Origin: Clostridium sp.
GTDB taxonomy: Bacteria; Bacillota; Clostridia; Oscillospirales; Acutalibacteraceae
Length of the DNA: 64,000 bases
Direction of reading: 5' to 3'
NCBI GenBank assembly: GCA_031272895.1
Contig: JAISSW010000002.1
Location: forward strand, 186,001 to 250,000
A program made the translations under genes and the position numbers. Below are positions 27,991-36,595 of the stretch, piece after piece. The notes below the pieces were generated by a model that was given only the letters and a program-made list of their open reading frames with translations, ran no database searches and had not been told where the DNA came from. The number at the start of each line of letters is the position of its first letter. Within the stretch, counting starts at the first letter, position 1.

Positions 27991-28018
27991 TGCAATTCGC
28001 GCCTGATTATGGTAAAAT
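27990..28018 (+). promoter_or_regulatory. Promoter of the ECF S-component gene
   Basis: TTGCAA (27990-27995), 17-bp spacer, TAAAAT (28013-28018). The -35 overlaps the end of the rpsU terminator. Confidence 0.7.
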
Positions 28019-28023
28019 ATGCG

Positions 28024-28128
28024 TTGCGGAAAAACCGCAAATACCGCCGCGCTTTCAAAAAACGCAAAGACTGCTTTTACCCTTGCGGAAAGGACGGTTG
28101 AGCAAAAGGAAAGTGTGTGCGCGGTATT
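28024..28128 (+). ncRNA. Structured leader of the ECF gene, possible riboswitch
   Basis: The 150-nt leader begins with hairpin TTGCGG/CCGCAA (28024-28029 with 28035-28040). A long-range stem AATACCGC/GCGGTATT (28040-28047 with 28121-28128) encloses about 70 nt. The one-base overlap of the two stems would let them compete at that position. I checked by eye for TPP, cobalamin, FMN, SAM-I, preQ1-I, THF and c-di-GMP signatures and found no match. The ligand, if any, is unknown. Confidence 0.4.
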
Positions 28129-28177
28129 AAATTTTGCGCCGCATCTCTATAAAGAGAGCGACAGCAAGGAGGACATC

Positions 28178-28891
28178 ATGTCAACCCCACTCACAGCCGA
28201 GGGACGCTCGGCAAACAGAAACCGAATTGTGCTTTTGGTGCAGTTCGCGGTGCTTTTGGCGGTTGAGGCGCTCGTTTGCTTCACCCCGCTCGGCTCGCTA
28301 CCAATCGGTCCGTTGGTCGCGACGCTATCTCACATTCCCGTCATCTTTACGGCGGTTCTGTTCGGTCCGCTTGCCGGCGCGGGAATGGGCTTTTTCTTCG
28401 GGCTTTTCAGCTTCTTAGTCTGGACATTCCAAGCCCCTAACCCCGTCATTGCGTTCCTGTTCACTCCGGCGTACAGCGCCCCTGACGCGGCGGGAGGCAA
28501 TCCGCTTAGCCTGCTGATTGTGTTCGTTCCGCGAATCCTGATTGGCGTTACAGCGGGGCTTAGCTACAAGGCGCTAAGCGGCATTAAGCGCAAGGACGCG
28601 GCCGCCGACGGCGAGGCAAAGGCTGTCGGTCTTCCCGCCAAGACGGCAGCAATGAGCGCCGCGGCAGTGCTTGGCACACTTACAAACACTATCCTTGTGC
28701 TGGGCGGCTTCTTCCTCTTCTTCCACGGCAGCCTAAGCGAGTTGGGGGCAATCCCCGCCGGGCAGGGGCTGGTCGCCTTCATAATAGCACAAGCCGGCTG
28801 GAACGCCTTGCTGGAGCTTGCTGCGGCGGTAGTCCTTACAGCGCCCGTGTGCTTGGCGCTTCAAAAGGTTCGTGAGAGAATTACACTTTAA
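28178..28891 (+). CDS. ECF transporter S component
   Basis: This 237-residue protein has about six hydrophobic segments and the pattern TPLGSLPIGPLVATLSHIPVIFTAVLFGP, typical of substrate-binding (S) components of energy-coupling-factor vitamin transporters. The substrate is not evident. The shared EcfA1/A2/T module is not in the window, as is normal for group II systems. The ATG at 28178 follows AAGGAGG; the frame is open through the leader but not coding there. A structured leader suggests RNA-level control. A positively charged loop sits near residues 130-155. Confidence 0.75.
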   Translation: MSTPLTAEGRSANRNRIVLLVQFAVLLAVEALVCFTPLGSLPIGPLVATLSHIPVIFTAVLFGPLAGAGMGFFFGLFSFLVWTFQAPNPVIAFLFTPAYSAPDAAGGNPLSLLIVFVPRILIGVTAGLSYKALSGIKRKDAAADGEAKAVGLPAKTAAMSAAAVLGTLTNTILVLGGFFLFFHGSLSELGAIPAGQGLVAFIIAQAGWNALLELAAAVVLTAPVCLALQKVRERITL

Positions 28892-28902
28892 CCCGGTGGC
28901 GT

Positions 28903-28925
28903 GTGGGGAGGCTTACCCTCCCCAC
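28903..28925 (+). other. Strong hairpin between the ECF gene and metA
   Basis: GTGGGGAGG (28903-28911) and CCTCCCCAC (28917-28925) form a perfect 9-bp stem with a 5-nt loop. No U-run follows, so it may protect or attenuate rather than terminate; metA begins 41 bases later. Confidence 0.6.
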
Positions 28926-28965
28926 TGCCGTTAAGATAATAAGCTACAGAAAGGGGGTGCCTGGC

Positions 28966-29907
28966 TTGCCGATTAAAATAGCGGACAGTCTGCCCGCGCG
29001 CGCCGCGCTGGAGGCTGAAAATGTTTTTGTTATGACCCATGACAGGGCGATGCACCAGGACATCCGCCCGCTGCGCATACTCATACTTAACCTAATGCCG
29101 ACCAAAATTGCCACGGAAACCCAACTGCTGCGCCTTTTGAGCAACAGCCCGCTTCAGGTTGATATTACACTGATGCAAATGGCGTCACATCAATCTAAAA
29201 ACACGGACGAATGCCATTTGTTGGAGTTTTATGTTACACACAAGGATATTTGCCATGAGCGCTTTGACGGCATGATTCTTACCGGCGCTCCGGTTGAGCT
29301 GCTGCCCTTTGAGGAGGTTGACTACTGGGACGAGCTTCAAAGAATACTGACCTGGAGCCGAACCAACGTGTATTCGCTGTTCTCCATTTGTTGGGGGGCT
29401 CAGGCGGCGCTTTACCATTTTTACGGCGTACCCAAGCACAGCCTTGAGCAAAAGTGCTTCGGAATATTCCCGCACAAAACCCTTGTTCCGCTGCACCCGC
29501 TTTTGCGCGGCATGGACGAGGAATTTTGGGCTCCGCACTCACGCCACACACAAACACTGCGCGGCGACATTGAAAGCGTCCGCAAGCCGAACGGCAAGCC
29601 TCTTTTACAGGTGCTTGCCCAAAGCGATGAGGCGGGTGTTTTCCTTGCGGCGGATTGGGATTGCAGGCAGTTTTTTGTTACCGGCCATTTGGAATATGAC
29701 CGCGACACACTAAAGGAGGAATACCTGCGCGACAGGGAGCGCGGAATTGATATAGAGCCTCCACTGCACTATTTTCCAGACGGCGACACAAGCGCAACAC
29801 CGGTTATGAACTGGCGCGGCGCGGCGAATATTTTGTTTGCCAACTGGCTTAATTATTTTGTTTATCAGCAAACGCCCTTTGACCTTAACCAGCTCAAGGG
29901 CGAGTGA
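28966..29907 (+). CDS. metA: Homoserine O-acetyltransferase (MetA family)
   Basis: This 313-residue enzyme acylates homoserine in methionine synthesis. The start is a TTG with GGGGGTG 6 nt upstream, and numbering from it puts the catalytic Cys exactly at 142 (SICWGAQAALYHFYG) as in characterised family members. Glu111 in TGAPVELLPF is the residue reported to favour acetyl-CoA, whereas Gly111 favours succinyl-CoA, so an acetyltransferase is predicted. His and Glu of TGHLEYDRDTL complete the site. Length is normal. No SAM riboswitch is visible upstream. Confidence 0.92.
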   Translation: MPIKIADSLPARAALEAENVFVMTHDRAMHQDIRPLRILILNLMPTKIATETQLLRLLSNSPLQVDITLMQMASHQSKNTDECHLLEFYVTHKDICHERFDGMILTGAPVELLPFEEVDYWDELQRILTWSRTNVYSLFSICWGAQAALYHFYGVPKHSLEQKCFGIFPHKTLVPLHPLLRGMDEEFWAPHSRHTQTLRGDIESVRKPNGKPLLQVLAQSDEAGVFLAADWDCRQFFVTGHLEYDRDTLKEEYLRDRERGIDIEPPLHYFPDGDTSATPVMNWRGAANILFANWLNYFVYQQTPFDLNQLKGE

Positions 29908-29934
29908 ACACAAATAAGCGGAGGAGAAAAAGTA

Positions 29935-30861
29935 ATGACGAACCAGGGGCTTTCAGAGGCGATAAGGGGATTGGAGCCGCGCGGGCTTGAGTGGAGCTTT
30001 CTGCCGTATAACTCAAGCAAAACAAGGGATGGCGTTTCCTTTATGTTCGGCAAATGCGCCATGAAGAACATTGGCGCGTGGGTGGAAACCGTGCTGGACA
30101 GCCTTTTGAGCGAAAACCTGAGCAAGCAAAGCGTAACGGAGTATTCCTCCTTTTTGCCCAAGGAGGAGATAGGCGCAATCCCCGCCTCCTCGCTGCTTAT
30201 GAGCGAACCGCTGACGGAAGCGCTTGGCGCCGTTAAGGGCGCTCTGCCTTATAACCCCGAGGATTTTTTGACGGGGCTGTTCCCGCGCGTTACGGGCTAT
30301 GCGTTTTATGCAAAGGACAAAAACGGCGCGGAGGTACTGCTTATGCGCAGGACAAACCCGTTTTTGGGCGGCAAAAAACAGCTGCTCTGCGACTGTGAGG
30401 AGGACAGCGGCGAAATAAAAGAGAGCCTCTCGCCGCTGCTGAAATTCACCGCGGACGCCGACTTTTTGCTGCTTGACGGCGTTTGTTATTTCATCACGGC
30501 GGCGGCGCAAAAGGATTTTGCCCTTGAGGACCGTGCCGCGGCTCTTTGCGCCCAGGCGACGGAAATAATCGGCGAATGCGACTTGGTGAGCGATTTTGCC
30601 CGCTTTGAGGAAACCGCGAAAAAGCAGGCGCGCAAGTTCGAGGACTTCAGCGAGGATTTGGTTGTTTCAATCGGGCGCATGGGTGTGCAGGCGCGGGAAG
30701 AATTTGCCGGCACCTACGGGGTTTCCGTCGGCTCGGACGGGCGGCTTGAAACCAACACCCCGGAGCAATGCGCACTGCTGATTGACTTCATATGCCGCCG
30801 CAGCTGCTTGGATATTTACGGCAGGCTTGCGGTAGCCAACAAAATTACACCGCGAGAGTAA
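29935..30861 (+). CDS. DUF4868/KwaB-like protein (tentative)
   Basis: This 308-residue soluble protein has no signal peptide or membrane span. The middle (TGYAFYAKDKNGAEVLLMRRTNPFLGG), the block ADFLLLDGVCYFITAAAQKDFALEDRAAALCA, and the C-terminal ICRRSCLDIYGRLAVANKITPR resemble DUF4868 proteins as I remember them, the family that includes KwaB of the Kiwa phage-defence system. No membrane partner like KwaA is adjacent. GGAGGAG precedes the ATG, and a thymidylate kinase follows after 21 bases. Assignment is by pattern memory only; a housekeeping or unknown role is equally possible. Confidence 0.4.
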   Translation: MTNQGLSEAIRGLEPRGLEWSFLPYNSSKTRDGVSFMFGKCAMKNIGAWVETVLDSLLSENLSKQSVTEYSSFLPKEEIGAIPASSLLMSEPLTEALGAVKGALPYNPEDFLTGLFPRVTGYAFYAKDKNGAEVLLMRRTNPFLGGKKQLLCDCEEDSGEIKESLSPLLKFTADADFLLLDGVCYFITAAAQKDFALEDRAAALCAQATEIIGECDLVSDFARFEETAKKQARKFEDFSEDLVVSIGRMGVQAREEFAGTYGVSVGSDGRLETNTPEQCALLIDFICRRSCLDIYGRLAVANKITPRE

Positions 30862-30882
30862 AAATTTTTTTGGGGGAGCGTT

Positions 30883-31542
30883 ATGGTAAAGGGAAAGCTG
30901 CTTGTGCTGGAGGGCTTGGACGGAAGCGGAAAATCCACGCAAATGGCTCTGCTTGGCCGGCACATGGACGAGCTTGGGCTGTCTTGGCGGCACATTAAGC
31001 TGCCGGACTACGAAAGCCCCGCCTGTGCCGGGGTTAAGCTGTACCTTGCGGGCGAGCTTGGCGGCAAGCCCGAGGACGTGAACGCCTATGCCGCCTCCGC
31101 GCTTTATGCCATGGATAGGTTCGTCAGCTACCGCACAAAGTGGCGCGGCGACTATGAAAACGGGGTTATACTGCTTGCGGACAGGTACAGCAGCTCAAAC
31201 GCCTACCATCAAATGGCAAAGCTGCCGCCGCAGGCATGGGACGGCTTTTTGGAGTGGTTGGACGATTACGAGCATGAAAAACTGGGGCTGCCGCGCCCTT
31301 CGCTTGTAATTTACTTGGATATGCCGGTGGAGCTTTCACAGAGCCTAATGCGGGACAGAGGCGAACTGGATATACACGAAAGGGACGTTGGGTACCTGAT
31401 TAAGTGCAGGGAGGCGGCAATATATGCCGCCAAAAAATGGGGCTGGAGGGTGATACCCTGCCACCATGACGGCGAGATTCTCAGCATTGAGCACATCAGA
31501 AATGAAATATTCGGGTTGCTGGGGAGCTTTTTGGAGGACTAA
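30883..31542 (+). CDS. tmk: Thymidylate kinase-like protein
   Basis: This 219-residue P-loop kinase has LVLEGLDGSGKSTQ (Walker A at residues 11-19), the LADRYSSSNAYHQ motif of dTMP kinases, and a YLDMPVELSQSLM block with a lid region (RDRGELDIHERDVGYL). dTMP kinase makes dTDP for DNA synthesis at the ATP-dependent step after thymidylate synthase. GGGGGAG lies before the ATG. Its TAA overlaps the ATG of the next gene (TAATG). Since another tmk could exist elsewhere, essential function is likely but not certain. Confidence 0.85.
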   Translation: MVKGKLLVLEGLDGSGKSTQMALLGRHMDELGLSWRHIKLPDYESPACAGVKLYLAGELGGKPEDVNAYAASALYAMDRFVSYRTKWRGDYENGVILLADRYSSSNAYHQMAKLPPQAWDGFLEWLDDYEHEKLGLPRPSLVIYLDMPVELSQSLMRDRGELDIHERDVGYLIKCREAAIYAAKKWGWRVIPCHHDGEILSIEHIRNEIFGLLGSFLED

Positions 31543-32426
31543 TGTTAGATTTCCGTGAAATGACGCTTGGGGACTATGCCCCAATGAAAGCCATGCAGGA
31601 GGCAAGCAGGCAAACCGCTTGCGAATACCTGCCGGGTAACATTTACCTTTGGGGCAAGCACTACGGCACGCAAATTTGCTTTATCGGCGGCGATTTTTAC
31701 GCAAGCTTTTCGCCAAAATTCCGCTCATACTGCTTTCCCACGGGCGGCGGCGACCCTGCAGCGGCCTTGGAGGAGCTGCGCCTTGACGCTGAGAGGCGCG
31801 GCAACCCCTTTCGCCTTTTCGGGCTGTTTAAGGAAAACTGCGATTTGCTGGAGCAGCTGTATCCCTGTTGCTTTGCCTTTGCGGAGCAGAGGGACATGGC
31901 GGACTATGTATACACGGCGAGCGAGCTTGCGGAGCTTCCGGGCAAGCGCTACCACGCCAAGCGCAACCACATCAGCGCGTTTGTTAAGGCAAACAGCTGG
32001 CACTATGAGCCTATGGGCAGGAATAACATTGCCGAATGCAAGGCTTTTCAGCGTGTTTGGTTCGCGGCGAACCAAAGCAAAAGCCCCGCCGCCCTGGCGC
32101 AGGAAAACGAGGTAGTCCAAGCGGCGCTGGAGAATTTTTTTGCCTTAGGCTTTGTTGGCGGCGTGCTGTTTGTTAACAGGGAGGTCGTCGGCTTTACCCT
32201 GGGTGAGCGTGTTAACGAAAGTGTGTTTTGTACCCACATAGAGAAAGCGGACGGCTCAATCCGCGGGGCCTACCCCATGCTCAACCAACAATTTGCGCAA
32301 AATGCCCTTGGCGGTTACAGCTACATAAACCGTGAGGAGGACACCGGCGACGAGGGGCTGCGTAAGGCAAAGCTTTCTTACCACCCGGCAATGCTGCCAA
32401 TGGAATATTCGGCGCAAATGAGGTAA
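31542..32426 (+). CDS. DUF2156 (GNAT-fold) protein
   Basis: This 294-residue protein resembles the DUF2156 / phosphatidylglycerol lysyltransferase C-terminal family: MLDFREMTLGDYAPMKAM, GKRYHAKRNHISAF and LGGYSYINREEDTGDEGLRKAKLSYHPAMLP. The family has a doubled GNAT fold and, in MprF, transfers aminoacyl groups to lipids. This protein lacks membrane spans, so its acceptor is unknown. Translation is coupled to the thymidylate kinase by a TAATG overlap. Confidence 0.8.
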   Translation: MLDFREMTLGDYAPMKAMQEASRQTACEYLPGNIYLWGKHYGTQICFIGGDFYASFSPKFRSYCFPTGGGDPAAALEELRLDAERRGNPFRLFGLFKENCDLLEQLYPCCFAFAEQRDMADYVYTASELAELPGKRYHAKRNHISAFVKANSWHYEPMGRNNIAECKAFQRVWFAANQSKSPAALAQENEVVQAALENFFALGFVGGVLFVNREVVGFTLGERVNESVFCTHIEKADGSIRGAYPMLNQQFAQNALGGYSYINREEDTGDEGLRKAKLSYHPAMLPMEYSAQMR

Positions 32427-32451
32427 AAGGGGCGCAAAAGCCCCCTATGCC

Positions 32452-32480
32452 TTGCAAATTAGGCGATAAAATGTTATCAT
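32452..32480 (+). promoter_or_regulatory. Promoter of ftsY-recJ
   Basis: TTGCAA (32452-32457), 17-bp spacer, TATCAT (32475-32480), 61 bp before the ftsY ATG. Confidence 0.7.
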
Positions 32481-32540
32481 ACTGTTTGTGGGTTGCGTAC
32501 CTGCGGATTTTTTGTTTTTGCCATGTCTTGGAGGAAAATT

Positions 32541-33446
32541 ATGGGGATTTTCAGCAGAATAAACGCCGGGCTTAAGAAAACCCGCGGGCATATGTCCGGG
32601 GCGATTGACAGCCTGTTCAGCGGAAAAAGTGAAATTGACGAGGACGTTTACGACGGCTTGGAGGAGGCACTGATTCTTGCCGACGCAGGAATTTCCGCCG
32701 CCATGGAGCTTGTGGAGGGGCTGAGGGCACGCGGGCGCAAGCTGCGCAGCCCGCAGGACGTGCGCGAGGCATTGATTGCTGATATTGCCGCAATGCTTTC
32801 CGGCGGCGAAAAGGTGGATTTAGTCACAAGACCAGCCGTGATTTTGATGATTGGCGTCAATGGCGCCGGCAAGACTACCTCCTTGGGCAAGCTGTGCGCA
32901 TATTGGCACAACGAGGGCAAAAGCGTGCTCTTGGCTGCCGCGGACACCTTCCGCGCGGCGGCGGCCGACCAGCTTGAGGTTTGGGCAAGGCGCACGGACA
33001 CCCAGATTATTCGCCACAAGGAGGGAGCGGACCCGGCGGCAGTTATTTTTGACGCAATCGCGGCGGCAAAGGCGCGCGGCATAGATATTATTCTTTGTGA
33101 CACGGCGGGGCGGCTGCACAACAAAAAATCCCTTATGGACGAGCTGGCAAAAATCTACCGTATAATCGACCGTGAGCTTCCCTATGCGGATAAGGAAATC
33201 CTGTTGGTGCTGGACGCGACGACGGGAATGAACGCCGTGAACCAGGCAAAGCTGTTTGGAGAGGCTGCCAACGTCACCGGCATTGTGCTGACTAAGTTAG
33301 ACGGCACGGCAAAGGGCGGCGTTGTGCTTGCTATTCGGCGGGAGCTGGGGCTGCCGGTCAAATTTATTGGCGTTGGCGAGGGCGTGGAGGACCTGCGTCC
33401 CTTTGACGCCCAAGCCTTTGCAAGGGGACTGTTTGAGGACGAATAA
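32541..33446 (+). CDS. ftsY: Signal recognition particle receptor FtsY
   Basis: This 301-residue GTPase has an N domain (about 1-95) and a G domain with GVNGAGKTT at residues 105-113, the DTAGR box and TKLDGTAKGG. It receives SRP-ribosome complexes at the membrane. It has no long acidic A domain, as is normal in Firmicutes. The ATG at 32541 follows TTGGAGGA; the frame extends 16 codons upstream without support. recJ follows after 18 bases. Confidence 0.95.
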   Translation: MGIFSRINAGLKKTRGHMSGAIDSLFSGKSEIDEDVYDGLEEALILADAGISAAMELVEGLRARGRKLRSPQDVREALIADIAAMLSGGEKVDLVTRPAVILMIGVNGAGKTTSLGKLCAYWHNEGKSVLLAAADTFRAAAADQLEVWARRTDTQIIRHKEGADPAAVIFDAIAAAKARGIDIILCDTAGRLHNKKSLMDELAKIYRIIDRELPYADKEILLVLDATTGMNAVNQAKLFGEAANVTGIVLTKLDGTAKGGVVLAIRRELGLPVKFIGVGEGVEDLRPFDAQAFARGLFEDE

Positions 33447-33464
33447 AGACATAAGGAGCCATGT

Positions 33465-35504
33465 ATGCAACCGCAAAAGCGCTGGCAAATAATGCCCGCC
33501 GCAATGGACAAGGCTCAGGAGCTTGCCCGTGAATGTGCCGTCCCCGTGCTGACGGCGTATTTGTGTGTGGCGCGTGGTATTGTAACGGCGCAGGAGCTTC
33601 AAAGCTTTGTTTGCGCAAATCCTGAGCTTGACGCAGACCCCTTTGCTCTGCCGGACATGGAAAAGGCAGTGGAGCGCCTTAACTGTGCGCTCGATTCCGG
33701 GGAACAAATCGCCGTCTTTGGGGATTACGACACAGACGGGGTTTGCGCCGCCGCCCTGCTTACACGTTATTTGGAGGCACGGGGCGGCATGGTTACTCCC
33801 CGCCTGCCGGATAGGCAGCGTGAGGGCTACGGCATTACCGCCGGAGCGGTGGAGGAGCTGCACGGCGACGGCGTGACGCTGATTATAACCGTGGATAACG
33901 GCATTTCCGCGTATGAGGCGGCTGACAAAGCTAAGGAGCTTGGCGTTGATTTGCTTATAACCGACCACCACAGCCCCGGCGAGCAGCTGCCGGAAGCCCT
34001 TGCGATAGTTAACCCAAAGCGTGTGGACTGCACGGCGGAGTTTAAGGATTACTGCGGGGCGGGGGTAGCCTTTTTGCTTGCCTGCGCCTTAGAGGGCGGC
34101 GACTGCGAGCTGCTGCTTGAGGAATTCGGCGACCTGCTGGCGCTTGCCACAATAGGCGACGTTGTGCCGCTTTTGGGGCAGAACCGTGCTATAATCCGCC
34201 ACGGGCTTGCCGTGATGAATAATTCACCCTGCCCCGGCATTGCCGCCCTGATTGCGGCAAGCGGCGTCAGCGGGCGTCCCCTGCTTGCGCACGATGTCGC
34301 CTTCAGGCTCTCCCCGCGTATTAACGCTGCGGGGCGCATGGGCAGCGCCAACGACGCCCTTGAGCTTATACTCTGTGAGGACGAGGACAAAGCCGCTCAG
34401 CTTGCCAAAAAGCTGTGCGAGGCCAACACAAAGCGCCAGGCGGCGGAAAGAGAAATGCTGCAGGAGGCACGCAGGGCGCTTTCTGAAAACAGGAGATACG
34501 ACCCCGTAATAATGCTTTGCGGCGAGGGCTGGCACGAGGGGATAATAGGTATTGCGGCGGCAAAGGCAGCCGAGGGCTACGGACGCCCCGCCTTTATACT
34601 TGCCGTCAACGGAGAAAAGGTCAAGGGTTCCGCGCGCAGCTTAGAGGGTTTTCATATCCATAAGGCCCTTGTTTATTGCGAGGATTTGCTGCAGTACTAC
34701 GGCGGTCACGCAATGGCGGGCGGGCTTACAATGGAGGCGGCAAAGCTTGAAAGCCTGCGGGAACGGCTGCTGGAATACGCCGACGGGCAGGAGATGCCGT
34801 ACCCCACGCTCAAGCTTGCGGCAAAGCTGTCGCCAAGCAGCATTAAGCCGGATTTGCTTGATGCCGTGGCAATGCTTGCCCCCTTTGGCTGCGGTAACGA
34901 GGAACCTCTGTTTGCCGTAACAGGGCTTACGCTTAAGTCCATTATGCCCATGGGTGAGGGCAAGCATTTGCGGCTTAACCTTGCCAAGGGAGGCGCAATG
35001 CTCAGCGCCGCGCTTTTTAACACAACCCCGCAGTCCTTTCCCTATGTTCCCGGCGACAGGATTAACATAGCCCTGCAAATAAGCGAAAATTTCTTCCGCG
35101 GGGAAAGGCGGCTTTCCATCGCCGTCAAAGCGGTGCGCCACTGCGCCATAAAGCAGGACTTGCTTTTGCCCGCTCTGCGCCGCCACACTGAATTTAAGCG
35201 TGCCTGCATAAACGGCGCTGCGCCAAGCCTGCTTGAGCTTGACCTGCCGGACCGCGAGCTTTGCGGCAAGGTATATACGGCGCTCAAGCAGAATCCGAAC
35301 GGCTGGCAGGACCTTGCGGCACTTTGCGCCCACATTGGCGACGACGGCTCCCTTGCCTGCGCCGTTGCCTTGGCGGTAGACGTCCTGCGGGAGGCGGGCT
35401 TGGTTATTAACAACGGTGACGGCGCTTGCCGCCTTCCAAAGCCGGACGGTAAGCGTGATTTGGCCTCCACCCCCACAATGAAAAACATAGAAAAGCTAAA
35501 ATAG
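33465..35504 (+). CDS. recJ: Single-strand DNA exonuclease RecJ
   Basis: This 679-residue DHH-superfamily nuclease degrades single-stranded DNA 5' to 3' in repair and recombination. Metal-binding motifs are DYDTDG (87-92), DNG (144-146) and DHH (167-169), with a DHHA1 domain (GGHAMAGGLTM) and an OB-type domain after it. Length fits RecJ, with a C-terminal extension of about 110 residues beyond the OB region. AAGGAG lies 6 nt before the ATG. Confidence 0.93.
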   Translation: MQPQKRWQIMPAAMDKAQELARECAVPVLTAYLCVARGIVTAQELQSFVCANPELDADPFALPDMEKAVERLNCALDSGEQIAVFGDYDTDGVCAAALLTRYLEARGGMVTPRLPDRQREGYGITAGAVEELHGDGVTLIITVDNGISAYEAADKAKELGVDLLITDHHSPGEQLPEALAIVNPKRVDCTAEFKDYCGAGVAFLLACALEGGDCELLLEEFGDLLALATIGDVVPLLGQNRAIIRHGLAVMNNSPCPGIAALIAASGVSGRPLLAHDVAFRLSPRINAAGRMGSANDALELILCEDEDKAAQLAKKLCEANTKRQAAEREMLQEARRALSENRRYDPVIMLCGEGWHEGIIGIAAAKAAEGYGRPAFILAVNGEKVKGSARSLEGFHIHKALVYCEDLLQYYGGHAMAGGLTMEAAKLESLRERLLEYADGQEMPYPTLKLAAKLSPSSIKPDLLDAVAMLAPFGCGNEEPLFAVTGLTLKSIMPMGEGKHLRLNLAKGGAMLSAALFNTTPQSFPYVPGDRINIALQISENFFRGERRLSIAVKAVRHCAIKQDLLLPALRRHTEFKRACINGAAPSLLELDLPDRELCGKVYTALKQNPNGWQDLAALCAHIGDDGSLACAVALAVDVLREAGLVINNGDGACRLPKPDGKRDLASTPTMKNIEKLK

Positions 35505-35515
35505 CCGTAATAATT

Positions 35516-35544
35516 TTGCAAGTCACCCCAAAATATGTTATACT
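35516..35544 (+). promoter_or_regulatory. Promoter of the HAD phosphatase gene
   Basis: TTGCAA (35516-35521), 17-bp spacer, TATACT (35539-35544), 53 bp before the ATG. Confidence 0.75.
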
Positions 35545-35596
35545 ATGATTTCACGGGCTTGCCTGTGGCATTGAACATAGACGGAGCAATTTATTT

Positions 35597-36481
35597 ATGG
35601 GGAACTTTGCAATTAGCGCCGCCGCGCAGCCTCTGAGCGGCTGGCTTTGTGCCTCCGACGTGGACGGCACCTTGGTTACGGCGGTGGGGGCGATTATGCC
35701 GCGGCGCAACAGGACGGCAATAGCTCGCTTCCGCGCTCTTGGCGGGATTTTTACAATAGCGTCGGGGCGCAGCATACCGGGCGTGGTACATAAGATGCGC
35801 CAGCTGCGGCTTTTGGATACCCCGGCGATAGTCCTTAACGGCGGCGGGGTGTATGACTGCGAAAAGCGCCGCCTGCTGCGCTATCACCCTATCCCGGAGG
35901 ACGGCGTTAAGCTTGCCTTTGAGCTTTGCGAGCGCTTCCCCACCATGCAGTTTCAGGTGCATATGCCCAAATCCACGCACTTTTTCAATGTGGGGATACT
36001 CAATTTCTTTGGTTCCTCCACGGACAGGCAGCCGCGGCACTTTCACCGCTCACTTGCGGATTTTCCTCAGCAAGACTGGGGCAAGTGCATTTTTTACGGC
36101 AAGCCGAACGACTTGGCGGCGCTCAAGGCATATTGCCGCTCGCTCAAAAATCCGCCGCTGAGCTTTATGGAAAGCTCGGGGGTTTCGTTTGAAATTGTCG
36201 CGCCGGGGGTGGACAAGGGCAGCGCCCTGCTGGAACTTGCGGAAATCCTTGGGATTGACCCCGCGCACACCGCCGGAATAGGCAACTATGATAACGACGC
36301 GGGACTGCTTGCCCGCGCTGCCGTCACCGCCGCGCCGTCAAACTCGCCGGAGAGCTTTAAGCGGCTGGCGCAGCACATAGTCAGCACGGATTCCAAGGGC
36401 GCCGTGGCGGACTTTTTGGAAATTTTGGAGCATGAGGTCCTTACGCAAAACAGCGCTAAGGCTGCTGCTTCGCTGCAATAA
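35597..36481 (+). CDS. Cof-type HAD phosphatase
   Basis: This 294-residue hydrolase has the HAD motif I ASDVDGTLV (D21 and D23), motif II TIASGRS, and the Cof-subfamily C-terminus GVDKGSALLELAEILGIDPAHTAGIGNYDNDAGLL. It probably dephosphorylates sugar phosphates or other small metabolites; the substrate cannot be read. It lies between recJ and the topoisomerase gene with its own promoter. The ribosome binding site is weak (GGAG, 10 nt before the ATG). Confidence 0.88.
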   Translation: MGNFAISAAAQPLSGWLCASDVDGTLVTAVGAIMPRRNRTAIARFRALGGIFTIASGRSIPGVVHKMRQLRLLDTPAIVLNGGGVYDCEKRRLLRYHPIPEDGVKLAFELCERFPTMQFQVHMPKSTHFFNVGILNFFGSSTDRQPRHFHRSLADFPQQDWGKCIFYGKPNDLAALKAYCRSLKNPPLSFMESSGVSFEIVAPGVDKGSALLELAEILGIDPAHTAGIGNYDNDAGLLARAAVTAAPSNSPESFKRLAQHIVSTDSKGAVADFLEILEHEVLTQNSAKAAASLQ

Positions 36482-36529
36482 TCAAGTGCGAACACGCCCC
36501 TTTTTCCGCCGGGCGGCGATGTCCGGCGC

Positions 36530-36558
36530 TTGCTTGTGCGGCTTGTTTGTGGTATAAT
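36530..36558 (+). promoter_or_regulatory. Promoter of the topoisomerase B-subunit gene
   Basis: TTGCTT (36530-36535), 17-bp spacer, TATAAT (36553-36558), 37 bp before the GTG start. Confidence 0.8.
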
Positions 36559-36595
36559 TTCTTGAAATCTCTTTGGGAAATGGGAGGGCTTGGCT

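Noticed and set aside
28019..28177. Cyclic di-GMP-I riboswitch suggested by ACGCAAAG
   Set aside because: The other conserved parts of the class are missing; the match is a short string only.
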